DNA of 64,000 nt, taken from NCBI GenBank assembly GCA_023525715.1, contig CM042012.1, positions 58,385,705 through 58,449,704 of the forward strand, given 5' to 3'. Of the stretch, positions 24,581 through 35,098 are shown piece after piece (the first letter of the stretch is position 1; every line of letters starts with the position of its first letter). The position numbers and the translations under genes are program-made. The stretch comes from Cichorium intybus. Taxonomy: Eukaryota; Streptophyta; Magnoliopsida; Asterales; Asteraceae. The notes under the pieces were generated by a model. That model ran no database searches and was not told the origin of the DNA. It saw only the letters and a list, made by a program, of their open reading frames with translations.

Positions 24581-25678
24581 CATATTGAACAGGTGCTTTC
24601 TGAGACTCTCAGAAATGGGTGAAGGAGGAGAAGGAGGAGAATTGACACTATCTTTAGACATCTATAAAATTTGAATTAGTTTAATTTTAATCCTTTTTAA
24701 ACAATTACCCAATATATTATTTAATGAGGCTAGGATCCAAAATACCCCAACTATGGTGTGAAGAGGGATACCGTAATCACAACATAATAGTCATTAAGGT
24801 AGATAAACATTTATCAATTTCAGTCTTATGAAATTCCTAGATCTGTTGAGATTCATTGAACTGATCATTAATAACATTATATTTTTAATGAGATTAAGTT
24901 GTCATATCAAACTCGTTCGGCTAACGACCCTCCACTGATCAAGAGAGCGGTTGGTGAGAGTGGACACCCATTCAACCGTCATTTTATAGGCAGTTTCCTT
25001 ATACCCTCCTTATAGACCAGCTTCATGAATAAGGCCTACTATTGATTTGACTGACCAATTATCTTATACATATAATATTAACTTTTAATTATAATATATA
25101 TAAGATGTATTTTAAACCTTTTAAAATATTTCTGGTTTATCTTTTAATTTATTGGAAATTTAAACTATTAAATTTAAAATTAAATTAAACCTTTAAAGGA
25201 TTTAATTCATCTTTTAATTAAACAATTAATTAAATTAATTAAATCCAAATATTTTAGACTTTTAAAATATTCCTAGTTTTATCTTTTAATTTTTCGAAAT
25301 TTAAAACTATTAAATTTAAAATTAAATTAAACCATTAATTATCTTTTAATTAAACAATTAATTAAATTAATTAAAACTAGATAGGTATCACAAATTAATC
25401 AAATTAATTTAAACCTATCTTAATCCCCCTAATTTTTGAAATTAAAAAATAATGGGTTTAAGGTTATCCATTTAAATAATTAAAGTTACCAAAAATAGAA
25501 AGCCTTTTAAAACCCTAATAAGAAAATCGAAAATCATAGAGGGGAGGGGCTAGGGTTTCCAAAACCCTAACCCTAAAATCGATATGGCCAATTAGGGTTT
25601 ATAAGCATTAAACCCTAATTTTTAGGAAGACAATTATAGCAATTCAACAAGAAAACAACCAAAATGCTCTGATACCAC
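24581..25678 (-). mobile_element. Element A gag N-terminus, leader and primer site
   Basis: On the minus strand the primer site TGGTATCAGAGC (25677-25666) follows the 5' LTR, then an AT-rich leader, then an ATG at 24661 opening MSKDSVNSPPSPPSPISES. The frame is cut at 24581 by element C and resumes at 19447. Confidence 0.85.
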
Positions 25679-26448
25679 TAAAAGGTTTTATGCAAATATA
25701 TGAACTAAAATCATAAGTTCACATGCAACCTAGATTGGATCTATGTTTTCTTCTAATTGAACATATAATAAATTCCTAAAGGCCACATGAAAATAACTAA
25801 AAGAATAAAATCAGAAAAAAAAACTAACCTTTTAGTTGTTTCTTGCAAGCTAAGCAACGCAAGTGCCTTGCCTCAAATGAAGTCACACCCAAAACTAGGG
25901 TTTTCGAAAGTTCCAGAGAGAGGGAAGAGAGGAAAAAGTCGTGGCTTTTATGGTGCCTAGGGGTCTCTATTTATAGTTTCCAAGTGGCCACCAGATAAGC
26001 CTTTAGAGATAAACCTTTTTGAATTCAAATAAGATAAACCTTCAAATCTAGTTATCCTAACATATAATAATCGAAATTATGGATAATCCCTCCATAATTT
26101 CGTTGCCCACTTAAACTACCATAATTGTCACTTACTCAACTATTGAATAATTATAATTCAGCCCCTGCACCTTTAATTAATCAAATTAATCACTAAATTA
26201 ATTCCAATTAATTCCAGATTAATTTCTAATTAATTAATATAGTTTCTAATTAATATATTTTCATCGTAATATAGTAATAAACTATTTATTTTATTTCTAT
26301 TGATTTATTAAATATATAATAAATCAATCTTTCTCTCTCCTGGATTTTCTGCTAAACCTCTAGCCATGAGGGCAACCCAAATGGACTTTGCTACTATCAA
26401 TTAGGTAAATACAAATTATTAGTCATGGCTTAGACACCTAATCCAACA
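25679..26448 (-). mobile_element. Element A, 5' LTR (770 bp)
   Basis: Minus strand TGTTGGATTAGG (at 26448) to AAACCTTTTA (at 25679). The outer edge abuts CAAAG (26449-26453), the same five bases as at 6754-6758. Confidence 0.92.
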
Positions 26449-28583
26449 CAAAGGATCTACAAAAGCCTCAATTGTCCCATTTAGATATGAAATGGTTGCA
26501 AAAAAATGCATACACCCATAACCATTTATTTCCCATAACCTGCAAGTGCATGTTTTCTTCTCCAAGTTGACGGCATATGCTTCACCCATATTCCTTATTT
26601 CAAATTGCATCAAACCACATGGCAAAACATGCCAGTACCTGTTTAACAAAACATATGAGTATTGAAGGTGTCACTTAAAGAATAATGTAGAACAAAGTAC
26701 CTTTGCAGGAATTTCAAGTCATTACTTTTTTTGTCTAAGCATTGGACAAATTTGGTAGTCAGGCCAGTTACTTCCTTTAAGTTGCATTCTATGCATCCTA
26801 CCATCACATACATACAAATTTCTTCAAGCATGGTAATGGTAGGTTTTTTCCTGGCTTCTATTGTGACACTATTAAATGTTTTTGAAAACCCATTCTCAAC
26901 TGCATCACACATGCTGCCAAATCTAAAAAGGCTCTTGACCATGTCTTTGGATTATTATATAACAGATAATCGTGGGCTGCAGTACTCAATTGTTGAATCT
27001 CCTTCATAACTGCATTGAAGTGGGGTTCTGTGGTAGCCTTACTTGCTTTCCAAAACAGGTTTTCAAAATGGGCACCTGTAAATTTTTTCTTGAAGTTAGC
27101 ATAGATGTGCCTTGCACATTGCCTATGCTCTGCTTCAGGTAAAACCTCCTTGACTGACTCTAGAAGACCCTACAACCATTTTGGTAATGTTAATTTACAA
27201 GTATATAACAAAACATAAACACACACTTTTTGAATTACCTTATGTTGATCAGACATGAGGGACACACCAAGCCCTGTTTCAAGGTGTAGGTCTTCAGCAA
27301 GTATTTCCAAGAACCATTTCCAATTTTCCTTATTCTCCACACACACAACAGCCCAAGCAATGGGAAAAATCTTGTTATTTCCATCACTTCCCACAACACT
27401 TAACAATTCCCCAGTACATAAACCCTTCAAGAAACAACCATCTAAGTTTATCATTCTTCTACATCCACTCCTTCAGCCCTCTTTTATACCACCAAAACAA
27501 ACATAAAATTTGCTAAAATAATTCTTTCCATCCGGCATGATATTCACATCTAGTTTGACAGTTGACCCAGGATTTGATCTCCTAATCTCCTCACCATATG
27601 ACCATAATTTCGTATAGTATTCCACAATGGTACCTTCTATTAGAGATAAATCATATTTTTTTGCTCTTCTACACTGGCTCATACTGACCTCTATACCAAA
27701 ATCCTTTTTACCTCATCCCTTAGGAGTCTCGCACTCATTTTATGTTTGTGTAGAATCTCATTAGTCTAATGTGAGCCAATCCATGCATACGTGACAAGGG
27801 AACCCAATTTGAAATTTCGTGCACAGTTATGTTGGTCTTTAAGGGACTTAATTTGGAATGATTTCTCATCACTCATCCATGAACCCCATAGCCTAAATGT
27901 GCAATCACCATTACAACATTTGACTAACAACCTTTTACTATCATTTTTTGTAATATAACTGATAACCATTAGCTAAAGCATAATTGCAAAGCATACTTTT
28001 CAGTTGTTTAGGATTTTTGAACCTCATACCTAACACATGCACCTTCTTCTTCCATTCAACATCTGGATTGTACCTTGTTGGACACTCTAGTTATGGGTTG
28101 AAATCATCAACATCCATATCTTCTGCATCTTCACCTATGACCATTACTGCTTCATCAGCATCTTTCGTTAACCCCTTTTCATCTTCTCGTATGGGTGAAA
28201 CCGGTCCTGTATCGAAATTGTGCTCATCAGGACTAAGAACAACATCATCGTCTTCATCAATCCAATCATGTATGTTAACGCCTTCATGGTCTATATAAAT
28301 TGGCACTAAAACCACAGTGGTATAAAATCTCAATAAAGTCGACGTATTCTATTTCGTCTGAAATCAACTGTAAACCATGAGGAACATCATAATCCAGCAG
28401 ACAATAGTAGAGATTCTTGCATTTCCTTTGAGCAAACCTTTCTAGGAACTCGACACATTCCTTCAAATCCATCCCCGAAAAATTCACAGTGTCGATTACC
28501 TCCTACATGTCATCGATGTACCCAAAGGGTTGCTGATTAAAAGTTCCTTTTAAGTGTACCTCAACGACGACATTCGATGCCAT
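26449..28583 (-). pseudogene. MuDR-type (Mutator-like) transposase, N-terminal and catalytic parts
   Basis: The minus strand carries the family parts in order. The ATG at 28583 opens MASNVVVEVHLKGTF and is soon broken by TAG near 28504. Then come an acidic region (28333-28091), a zinc-binding N-domain (27969-27766, with CCNGDCTFRLWGSW), a pre-catalytic region (27682-27473), the MULE DDE core (27454-27170, with INLDGCFLKG and FPIAWAVV), and the SWIM finger CTCRLWEINGYGCMHFFA near 26540. Stops and frame changes separate nearly every block. The C-terminus is at 6461-6758. No terminal inverted repeat pair was found. The protein would bind element ends and cut DNA; this copy cannot. Confidence 0.88.
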
Positions 28584-29600
28584 CGTTTCGATCGAGAAAT
28601 CAGAAATTTAGGGATAAAATATTAGGATTGGGGTTCAGGGTTTTTGTTCGCCTGTGTAATTTTTGAACACCATCAAATTTGTATATGTTATACGAATTTA
28701 TGCTAACTAGGCTATATCACGTGACATGGATGCTGACTCAGCTGCTGATTAGGACAAACAACCGGACTACTGCTTCGTTTTTCCCATAAGAGTGTTTTTA
28801 ACTATCGATAATAAACTGCATGCTCTTATAAGGCAAACATTTAAACTTAGTGACCAATTCGACCAACTTGTAACACTTCATGGGGCTACAGTGTCATTTT
28901 GCCTTCTTTTTTTATCCCTCCTCCGACCTTTTTATTTCCTTTTGCACCTTACGTTGACTTTTAGAAATTGCAATAACATAACATATATTATATTACAATA
29001 TTATTTTATAATTACTATTTTGATGGTTTTATTAACATATCAATACATGTAACTAAAGTTTCATCATTCTCCCAACTTAAAATACAAGGTTTTCATTAAT
29101 TTCTTATCATTTTATTGATATATGTTTTTATAACCTTTTCAACCTATATTTAAATAAAACTCATTCCCAAACTATTTTTTTTAAGGTTGACATAAATTCG
29201 TTTATAAATGTTTTTATTTTAAAAATTAGAATAAATTATTTTTTTCAATTTTTTTTAAATAAAGACAATTTCTAATAAAAATAAATTTCAAAAAACACGC
29301 CACAATTTTATAACAATCTTTATATTATTTTAGATGATTTTTTTTAACAATATGCATGTACCAAACGTAAATTTATGATTATTAAATTATCGTATACGGC
29401 TATACGTTAAAAATAGCAACGTATTTTGATTTATTTGTATATTATACCACCCTATTTTCATCTTTTTCTTATTCAACTTTATTAATAAATTTTACTTGAA
29501 TAGTAGTCATATCTTTATCATTGCACATATATGGATATTATCCTATTAATCAATTTCCGTCATTTTGCTCAATGTGGTGTACGTTTTTTTTTTGTCACAC
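28584..29600. other. AT-rich non-coding DNA right of the MULE
   Basis: No ORF of note. The stretch near 28820-28905, including GTGACCAATTCGACCAAC and GGGGCTACAGTGTCATTTTG, resembles terminal repeats of Mutator-like elements and may be the outer end of the transposase-bearing element, but I found no partner near 5299-6460. Confidence 0.35.
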
Positions 29601-30139
29601 GCGGGTCGTCTGTCGGATATGGGTCGGGTATTTCGGGTTCGAATCTAGGCATTCATCCACCACCGCTTGCTTCCTCTCCACTCTCACTTGATTTTGCGTC
29701 TTTGTGTCATCTAAGTTGAGATCCGCCATCGCCCTTTCCGATCATCGTCCATCGAGTTGCGACTGTACGTGTCTTCTACATCGGTGCTTCCAGTTTCAGC
29801 AACGAAGTCGCATCACCGGTTCTCCACCAACGGATTTCTCATACCCGTTGTCCCCCTTTCTGGTACGTCCGATGTTCCTCTTTTTCCCTTCGTCCCCAAC
29901 GCCTCATCGTTCTTTCAACCGCTTCCCCTCCTGCTGCGATCTCCTTCAGCCGCCCCTCCTACTTCCAATCGCAAAGTTACATGCTTTTGTGTTGTGCTGA
30001 TGGACAGAGTAACAATGGGTGGGCACCACCTCGCCGCACCGCCTTCAACCATCCACCCACTGCTTCCCCACCGACAAAAGGGCTCGCGGTTATTACCCCA
30101 AAACCCTAAATCTTCGTCCGATAGAGACAACCTGGTACG

Positions 30140-31352
30140 ATGTCTGCTCTAGAAATCGAAGCTCGAGAGTAAGTAAAAACATATTCTTTCATCAATTTTA
30201 TGTCATTACATATTGCATTATTTGCACTGTGTTGTAGATTGATATATGTTAACTTCTATAATGAGACGATAGACCTCACTCCAGCTTTAAACTTATCGAA
30301 AATACATCGTTGTGGGAGTAAATTGGGAGGTCGTATTGAGTAGCTCTCTTGTATGTGCGACATTATATCTTTAAACACAGTGGACGGTCTTGAAACATTT
30401 GTAGCTGATATTAACAGTGGTAGATGGGATGCAATATTACCTCAAGTGGCACAACTTAAGCTTCTAAGAAAAAAACTTTAAGATTTATATGAGCAGGTAC
30501 ATAACAGATTATTCTGTTATACCCAATATTCCCTTTTTGCTATTTTGTACTTTGAGATATGCACTAATGTCAATTATCTATTTAAATCCACTCTAGATTG
30601 TTCTAGAAATGATTGAACTTCGAGAGTTGGATACTGCTCGTGCTATTTTAAGGCAAACTCAAGCAATGAGTGTAATGAAACAAGAACAGCCAGAAAGATA
30701 TTTAAGACTTGAGCATCTTTTGGTTCGAACTTATTTTGATCCCCATGAGTTCAGGATTGTAATTTCTTCATTCTATGGAAATCTCAATACTTTGTTTAAT
30801 GAGTGTGCTGATAAATGTTATTTGTACCTATTTTCTTATTCAGGCTTATGAAGATTCAACAAAAGAGGAAAGACGCACACAAATTGCTCAAGGTTTGTTC
30901 ATCTTTATACTTTATCCTAGAAAGAGAGTAAAATGGATAAATTTCCTGTTTTGCCCTTTTCAACTATTGCAGGAGAAGTCTCCGTGGTTCCACCATCATG
31001 TTTAATGGTTCTAATTGGTCAACCTTTGAAGTGGCAACAACACCAATGTTACACTTACACCGTTTTTCAATGTCTAATGCAATTTAGACTATTAAAGATA
31101 TTATTTTCGGTGTTATAGTTATTCTACATGGGTTTCTTTGATTAAAAGATTACAAGAATACTTTACTTGTAGGTTCTCACATAGATGGACACTTTCTTCT
31201 TTCTTGCTCTGTTGATGGATTTATTGACGTTTATTCAGTCAAATAAAGGTTTAGTTTAATTTTATTTCCATATATCAATGATATTGAATTTGCTGCATTT
31301 TATTGTCAATATCATGTTTGGGATCACATAAGTGGAAAGCTTAAAGCACAGG
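30140..31352 (+). pseudogene. SMU1: SMU1-like splicing-factor gene fragment with introns
   Basis: The ATG at 30140 opens MSALEIEARE, followed by a GTAAGT donor (30169). Exon 2 (30238-30496) contains TVDGLETFVADINSGRWDA and PQVAQLKL. Exon 3 (from 30597) contains MIELRELDTARAILRQTQAM and EQPERYLRLEHLLVRTYFDP. Later pieces encode STKEERRTQIAQ, EVSVVPPS, LIGQPLKWQQHQ, and the WD40 start CSVDGFIDVYS plus HISGKLKAQ. These match the LisH-CTLH N-half of SMU1, a WD40 spliceosome factor. Most of the beta-propeller is absent, exon 2 has stops and an unrelated middle, and the donor after exon 3 is damaged. Introns are kept, so it was copied as DNA, not through mRNA. Confidence 0.82.
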
Positions 31353-31542
31353 TCTTTTCGATCTTTTTGTCTTGGTCCCAATTTAACTAATTATTTTTCA
31401 TCTCCTCAGGCAAGACCAACTATAAGTCGACGTCTTAACCTGACTTCCTAAGGTCAGTTGATTCGATCTGCCCCCCGGCTGGGAGGCATCTACCTCATCC
31501 CCGATCACATAATAAATAACAAGATACTTTCTATGACATGTT

Positions 31543-31682
31543 TATTATAGCATCCTACTTTCATGGAAAATCCACGTAACTTACTATAGCAATATCATTC
31601 AAATACCAAGCAGTTTTTACTGCTATAAGACAAAAAATTGCAATGCTGAAATAGAAAGAAATGAAAGTAGGATGCTATAATA
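31543..31682. repeat. Perfect 22-bp inverted repeat around a 96-bp loop
   Basis: The left arm 31543-31564 contains TATAGCATCCTACTTTCAT; the right arm 31661-31682 is its exact complement. The 140-bp unit is AT-rich and non-coding. It could be a small MITE (TA or longer target unclear) or a foldback inside a larger transposon. Confidence 0.8.
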
Positions 31683-31995
31683 CACAAACATATGAAAGTA
31701 CATCGCTATTTCTTTCATTACTTGATTTGCCTAGATTTCTAACAATCTTGCACTTAATATGATCTGTGCAGCCTTGAGTTTACCATCAACTCTTCCAAAT
31801 TCACCACCAACTGTTCGATGAAATTCCACTGAGAGATGTGTCGTTACCCAGGTTAATTTATTCAATCACTATTAACGATTGTTTATAACTAATTCTCCAT
31901 AATCACTAATAATCTTCACATTATTCATTAAATTATTTTCATCGCATACAAATTAATCGATTGTCTCTGCAAAACAGTGGGACCTGAGACCAAAA

Positions 31996-32026
31996 AAAAC
32001 ACGTGCGGAGCACGGTCTCCCACTAG
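31996..32026 (+). other. Helitron-like 3' terminus, candidate 1
   Basis: A short hairpin GTGC-GGA-GCAC lies about ten bases before CTAG, which is followed by T, as at plant Helitron 3' ends. No 5' end (A|TC) was identified, so the element is not delimited. Confidence 0.35.
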
Positions 32027-32241
32027 TTTAATATAAAAATGTTGATCCTTTTTGGAAACCATATTTAACGTATTATTTTGTTCATGAAATCTTTTATTTT
32101 GTAGAAACATATAGTTCAACGTCTACATTCTAATGATATTATGTAATGTAGCTATTTACAAATATTTTTATAGCAATTTTTTAAAAACTTACAAACCAAT
32201 AGTTATACATTGCTATTTTTTTCCTTCTAATGGTTTTCTGT

Positions 32242-32276
32242 CTTGCCGCTGCATCACGCGGAGGTGCACTTCCTAG
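32242..32276 (+). other. Helitron-like 3' terminus, candidate 2
   Basis: A hairpin CCGC-TGCATCAC-GCGG is followed 10-11 bases later by CTAG and then T. It is the second such signature within 250 bases, which could mean nested or bypassed terminators of one Helitron. The SMU1 fragment lies upstream. Confidence 0.4.
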
Positions 32277-33198
32277 TTGTAATCTAATTTTGTTGTTATT
32301 TGACACCATTTCACGAATAATGTTCGAAACACTTCAAAAAAATATATTGAATGCACACTTTTGCTAATCTTTTTTGTGAACTATTCATGATAACAGATCA
32401 ACTAATACGAATAATATCCTTTATGATTATTGTAACTATGTTTCGTGAAACTTCCAAAATTTTGCAAGATGACGCTATTCACAAATTTTAAAAGTTATAA
32501 TCTGGTTTTATTACATTTTGAGTTTACATTTCGAGTCAAGTTATAATTTGGTTTTGAAACAGGGTAGTTAATAAAATTTTACCAGGTTACTGTATCATGA
32601 AACTAAAACCATCTCGTGAAACGAACGACTAAGAGGCTCTATAACATCAACCGACAGCCAATACAAAACAATACATGAAAGACATCGCGCAACAAACCGA
32701 CTGGACCATTTAGCACCATGTCTTTCACAAAATGCACAAACTATATGCATTCATTGGCTTTAGCAAAATCAAAAATTGGGTGGATTATGGCATGATGTCA
32801 AAAGACTATCATCAATCCCCACTTAGAATCCATTCACATAGTGGCACTAAATGAAGACTTAGATGAATATACATTTAATACATAGTTTATTCAAGATTCC
32901 TCAAAGTGGCACAAATGAATTGCTAGACACGTACAACTTAGAACTCAAATTACTTAGGGGACAAAAAATCTTGGTTGATCAAAGACTCTGATTGATAAAA
33001 CGCAACAGAGATTATCAGAGACTATAATTGGCTATGAAACTAAATTCAATAAACAAATATTGTTGCAAAATGCAAGTATTTATTTCGATTTTAGATTTAT
33101 CAATTACAAGGACTGTTTTTTTACTTTTTCTCAAGATACAAATAAGCCTTACATAACAAAAGCCCCAATTTCACAGCCCATAAACCACCATACCAAAT
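32277..33198. other. Non-coding 3' flank of histone H2B
   Basis: AT-rich intergenic DNA with no ORF above background and no recognised repeat. It contains the 3' untranslated region of the minus-strand H2B gene. Confidence 0.5.
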
Positions 33199-33609
33199 CT
33201 ACGAGCTGGTAAATTTAGTGACGGCCTTGGTACCTTCAGACACGGCATGTTTCGCCAATTCACCGGGTAGAACAAGTCTAACGGCGGTCTGAATCTCCCG
33301 GGAAGTAATAGTCGGCTTCTTGTTGTACCTAGCGAGGCGAGACGATTCCTGAGCAAGCTTCTCAAAGATGTCGTTGATGAAGGAGTTCATAATCCCCATA
33401 GCCTTGCTTGAGATTCCGATGTCGGGATGAACTTGCTTCAGGACCTTGAAAATGTAGATCTTGTATGTCTCTACCGACTTCTTGTTCCTCTTCTTCTTCT
33501 TATCGGTCGCTGATGCATCTTTTGGGAGCTTCTTTTCTGCCTTTGGTTTTGGGGTTTTTTCGGCAACTGGTTTCTTCTCGGCCGGTTTCTTCTCTGCTTT
33601 TGGTGCCAT
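33199..33609 (-). CDS. H2B: Histone H2B (136 aa)
   Basis: An uninterrupted, intronless ORF with the full plant H2B architecture: a lysine/alanine/proline-rich tail with repeated AEKKP units (residues 1 to about 43), then the histone fold starting at KKSVETYKIYIFKVLKQVHP, with GIMNSFINDIFEKLA and TSREIQTAVRLVLPGELAKH, ending AVTKFTSS. The conserved Lys of AVTK is the known plant H2B mono-ubiquitination site. H2B pairs with H2A in the nucleosome. The ATG at 33609 is the start of the standard MAPK- tail. A TATA box and histone octamer lie upstream. The length is normal and no defects are seen, so it is probably functional. A second copy is at 46366-46767. Confidence 0.98.
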   Translation of the reverse strand: MAPKAEKKPAEKKPVAEKTPKPKAEKKLPKDASATDKKKKRNKKSVETYKIYIFKVLKQVHPDIGISSKAMGIMNSFINDIFEKLAQESSRLARYNKKPTITSREIQTAVRLVLPGELAKHAVSEGTKAVTKFTSS

Positions 33610-33693
33610 TTTTAGAGAGTTTGGTGGGTTTCAAGAGAGTGAAGTGGAAATAATTGTATGTGGGTGAAGGAGATGTGAAGTGAAGGGGATTTG

Positions 33694-33745
33694 TTTATAT
33701 ACGCTGTGTGATGATTTGATTGGTTTATTTTGAGCGGCGCGGATC
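33694..33745 (-). promoter_or_regulatory. H2B promoter: TATA box and CGCGGATC octamer
   Basis: The minus strand carries TATATAAA (33701-33694) about 85 bases before the ATG. CGCGGATC (33738-33745 on the plus strand, GATCCGCG toward the gene) is the octamer known from plant histone promoters that supports S-phase and meristem expression. Confidence 0.85.
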
Positions 33746-33870
33746 GCGAATGTCAGTCGTTAGATCTTGATGACGATTAACAGACGGTAGAGATTGAGTA
33801 GAGTGGAAACTATTTTTATCGGTAAAGCCATGTGACGTAGCTATGTGACCTCGTGTAAAGGGTTCTATTA

Positions 33871-34508
33871 GGCTGCCTGGAGTAAGGAGTAAGGGTCGCC
33901 AAGCCTCTTAGCGAGTGACCTTTTTTCGCCAACACCATTCCAAGTGGTCATGCCATCCCACTCACCAACCACAATTGCCATTCCCTTTGCGAGATGCCAA
34001 CGGCAAAAAAAAAAAACAGCATTTTTCCTTCAATGACACTCTCCTTGGCCATTGGCCACCATTGCCTACAAAATGGCCAACGCCTGCCAACCATGGTCTG
34101 GCCCATAAAAACTCTTTGGCCATTCGTTGGCCATTGGCCACCACTTCGTGTAGTCTTAATATTCGGAAATGAGTTGTACTCAACAATTTTATCCATACAT
34201 AGAGATTCATGTAGTTTCTAAGGCTACACGGAGTGGTGGCCAATGGGAACGAATGGCCAATGAGTTTTTTTGGGCCAGACCATGGTTGGCAGTCCTTAGC
34301 CATTTTGTAGGCAGCAGTGGCCAATGGCCAAGGGTTTTTTTTTTAATTAAAAAAAAAGGGCTGTTTTTTTTGGCCGTTGGAGACAAAACCGATGGTTGAC
34401 ATCTCGCCAACCGGGCAACGAGTGAAGATGGCGAACAGAGTGGCGAGGGCATCGGCGGTGGGGTTAGCGACTCGCCAAGGGGCTTGGCGTCGCCTATTCC
34501 GTCCAGCC
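33871..34508. mobile_element. Foldback MITE, PIF/Harbinger-like (638 bp)
   Basis: The ends read GGCTGCCTGGAGTAAGG and (complement) GGCTGGACGGAATAGG, flanked by TTA on the left and TAA on the right. Almost the whole element folds on itself: 34044-34157 pairs with 34219-34332, both rich in TTGGCCATTGGCC and carrying GGCCAGACCATGGTTGGCA. A second outer pair involves the poly-A/poly-T tracts near 34005 and 34370. The ends resemble those of the Harbinger element at 35099. No protein is encoded. The target duplication is not exact, so the class is an inference. Confidence 0.75.
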
Positions 34509-35095
34509 TAATTACCAACTTCAGCAACCTTATTCATAAGAGTTTCAAAGACGACAAATGTTGTAGTTTTATTCTTATGATGATTTATTTTAATCTGACA
34601 TTGTATGTAAATGATTATTTGGTGAGTATAGATTCTGTTTATGTTGTTCAATTTTTTTTATGTATTCGATGCTTCTATAAATTTGTTTTATAATCCTACT
34701 TGAACAAAACCCAACATAATGTGCAATTGTTGTATTTCCCTGTTGGATCCCCTTTCTCGCATCGCAAAACAATAAAAATTTTCCACCGTATATACACATA
34801 AACTTTCTTTTGTGAAAAAATGAGAAAATAAATTGCTATAAACATTAGCTAGTGTTTAGTATGGAAAAATCGAATAAGAAATTGAATATGTATTCCGTCA
34901 TAATGAAAATATCATGTTTGGTTGCTCAAATGAATGGAATGAATCATTCCTCATGAAATGTGATTCCTTCTTTTTAACTGAAATTCAGCCAACGGAGAAG
35001 GGGTGTTTTTTTTCATTCCCGTATGGGGTTATGTTGAACCGTTTATGAATGTATGACTAGTAAAAATAATATATATTCATATGTTTTAAGATTGT
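34509..35095. other. AT-rich spacer between two Harbinger-like elements
   Basis: No gene, repeat or regulatory signal that I can support. Confidence 0.5.
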
Positions 35096-35098
35096 TTA

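Larger units (their letters stand above)
6759..26448 (-). mobile_element. Element A: non-autonomous copia-like LTR element, host of nested B and C
   Basis: LTRs at 25679-26448 (5') and 6759-7537 (3') share their full length. The minus strand starts TGTTGGATTAGG, and the inner edges carry an iMet primer site and a TCCAAGTGGGAGAC polypurine tract. The target duplication is CAAAG on both sides. Excluding B (10122-17429) and C (19453-24575) with their duplications, A is about 7.25 kb. The interior encodes only a broken copia-type gag; no protease, integrase or RT is seen. About 14 substitutions and one 12-bp indel separate the LTRs by eye, so A is clearly older than B or C. Confidence 0.92.

Noticed and set aside
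28820..28905. Terminal inverted repeat of the transposase-bearing MULE
   Set aside because: The sequence is MULE-TIR-like, but no complementary partner was found left of 6461, so it is mentioned only as a possibility.
29757..30152. 131-codon ORF before the SMU1 fragment
   Set aside because: It has low-complexity Ser/Pro/Leu composition, overlaps the SMU1 ATG in another frame, and is better explained as leader or promoter DNA.
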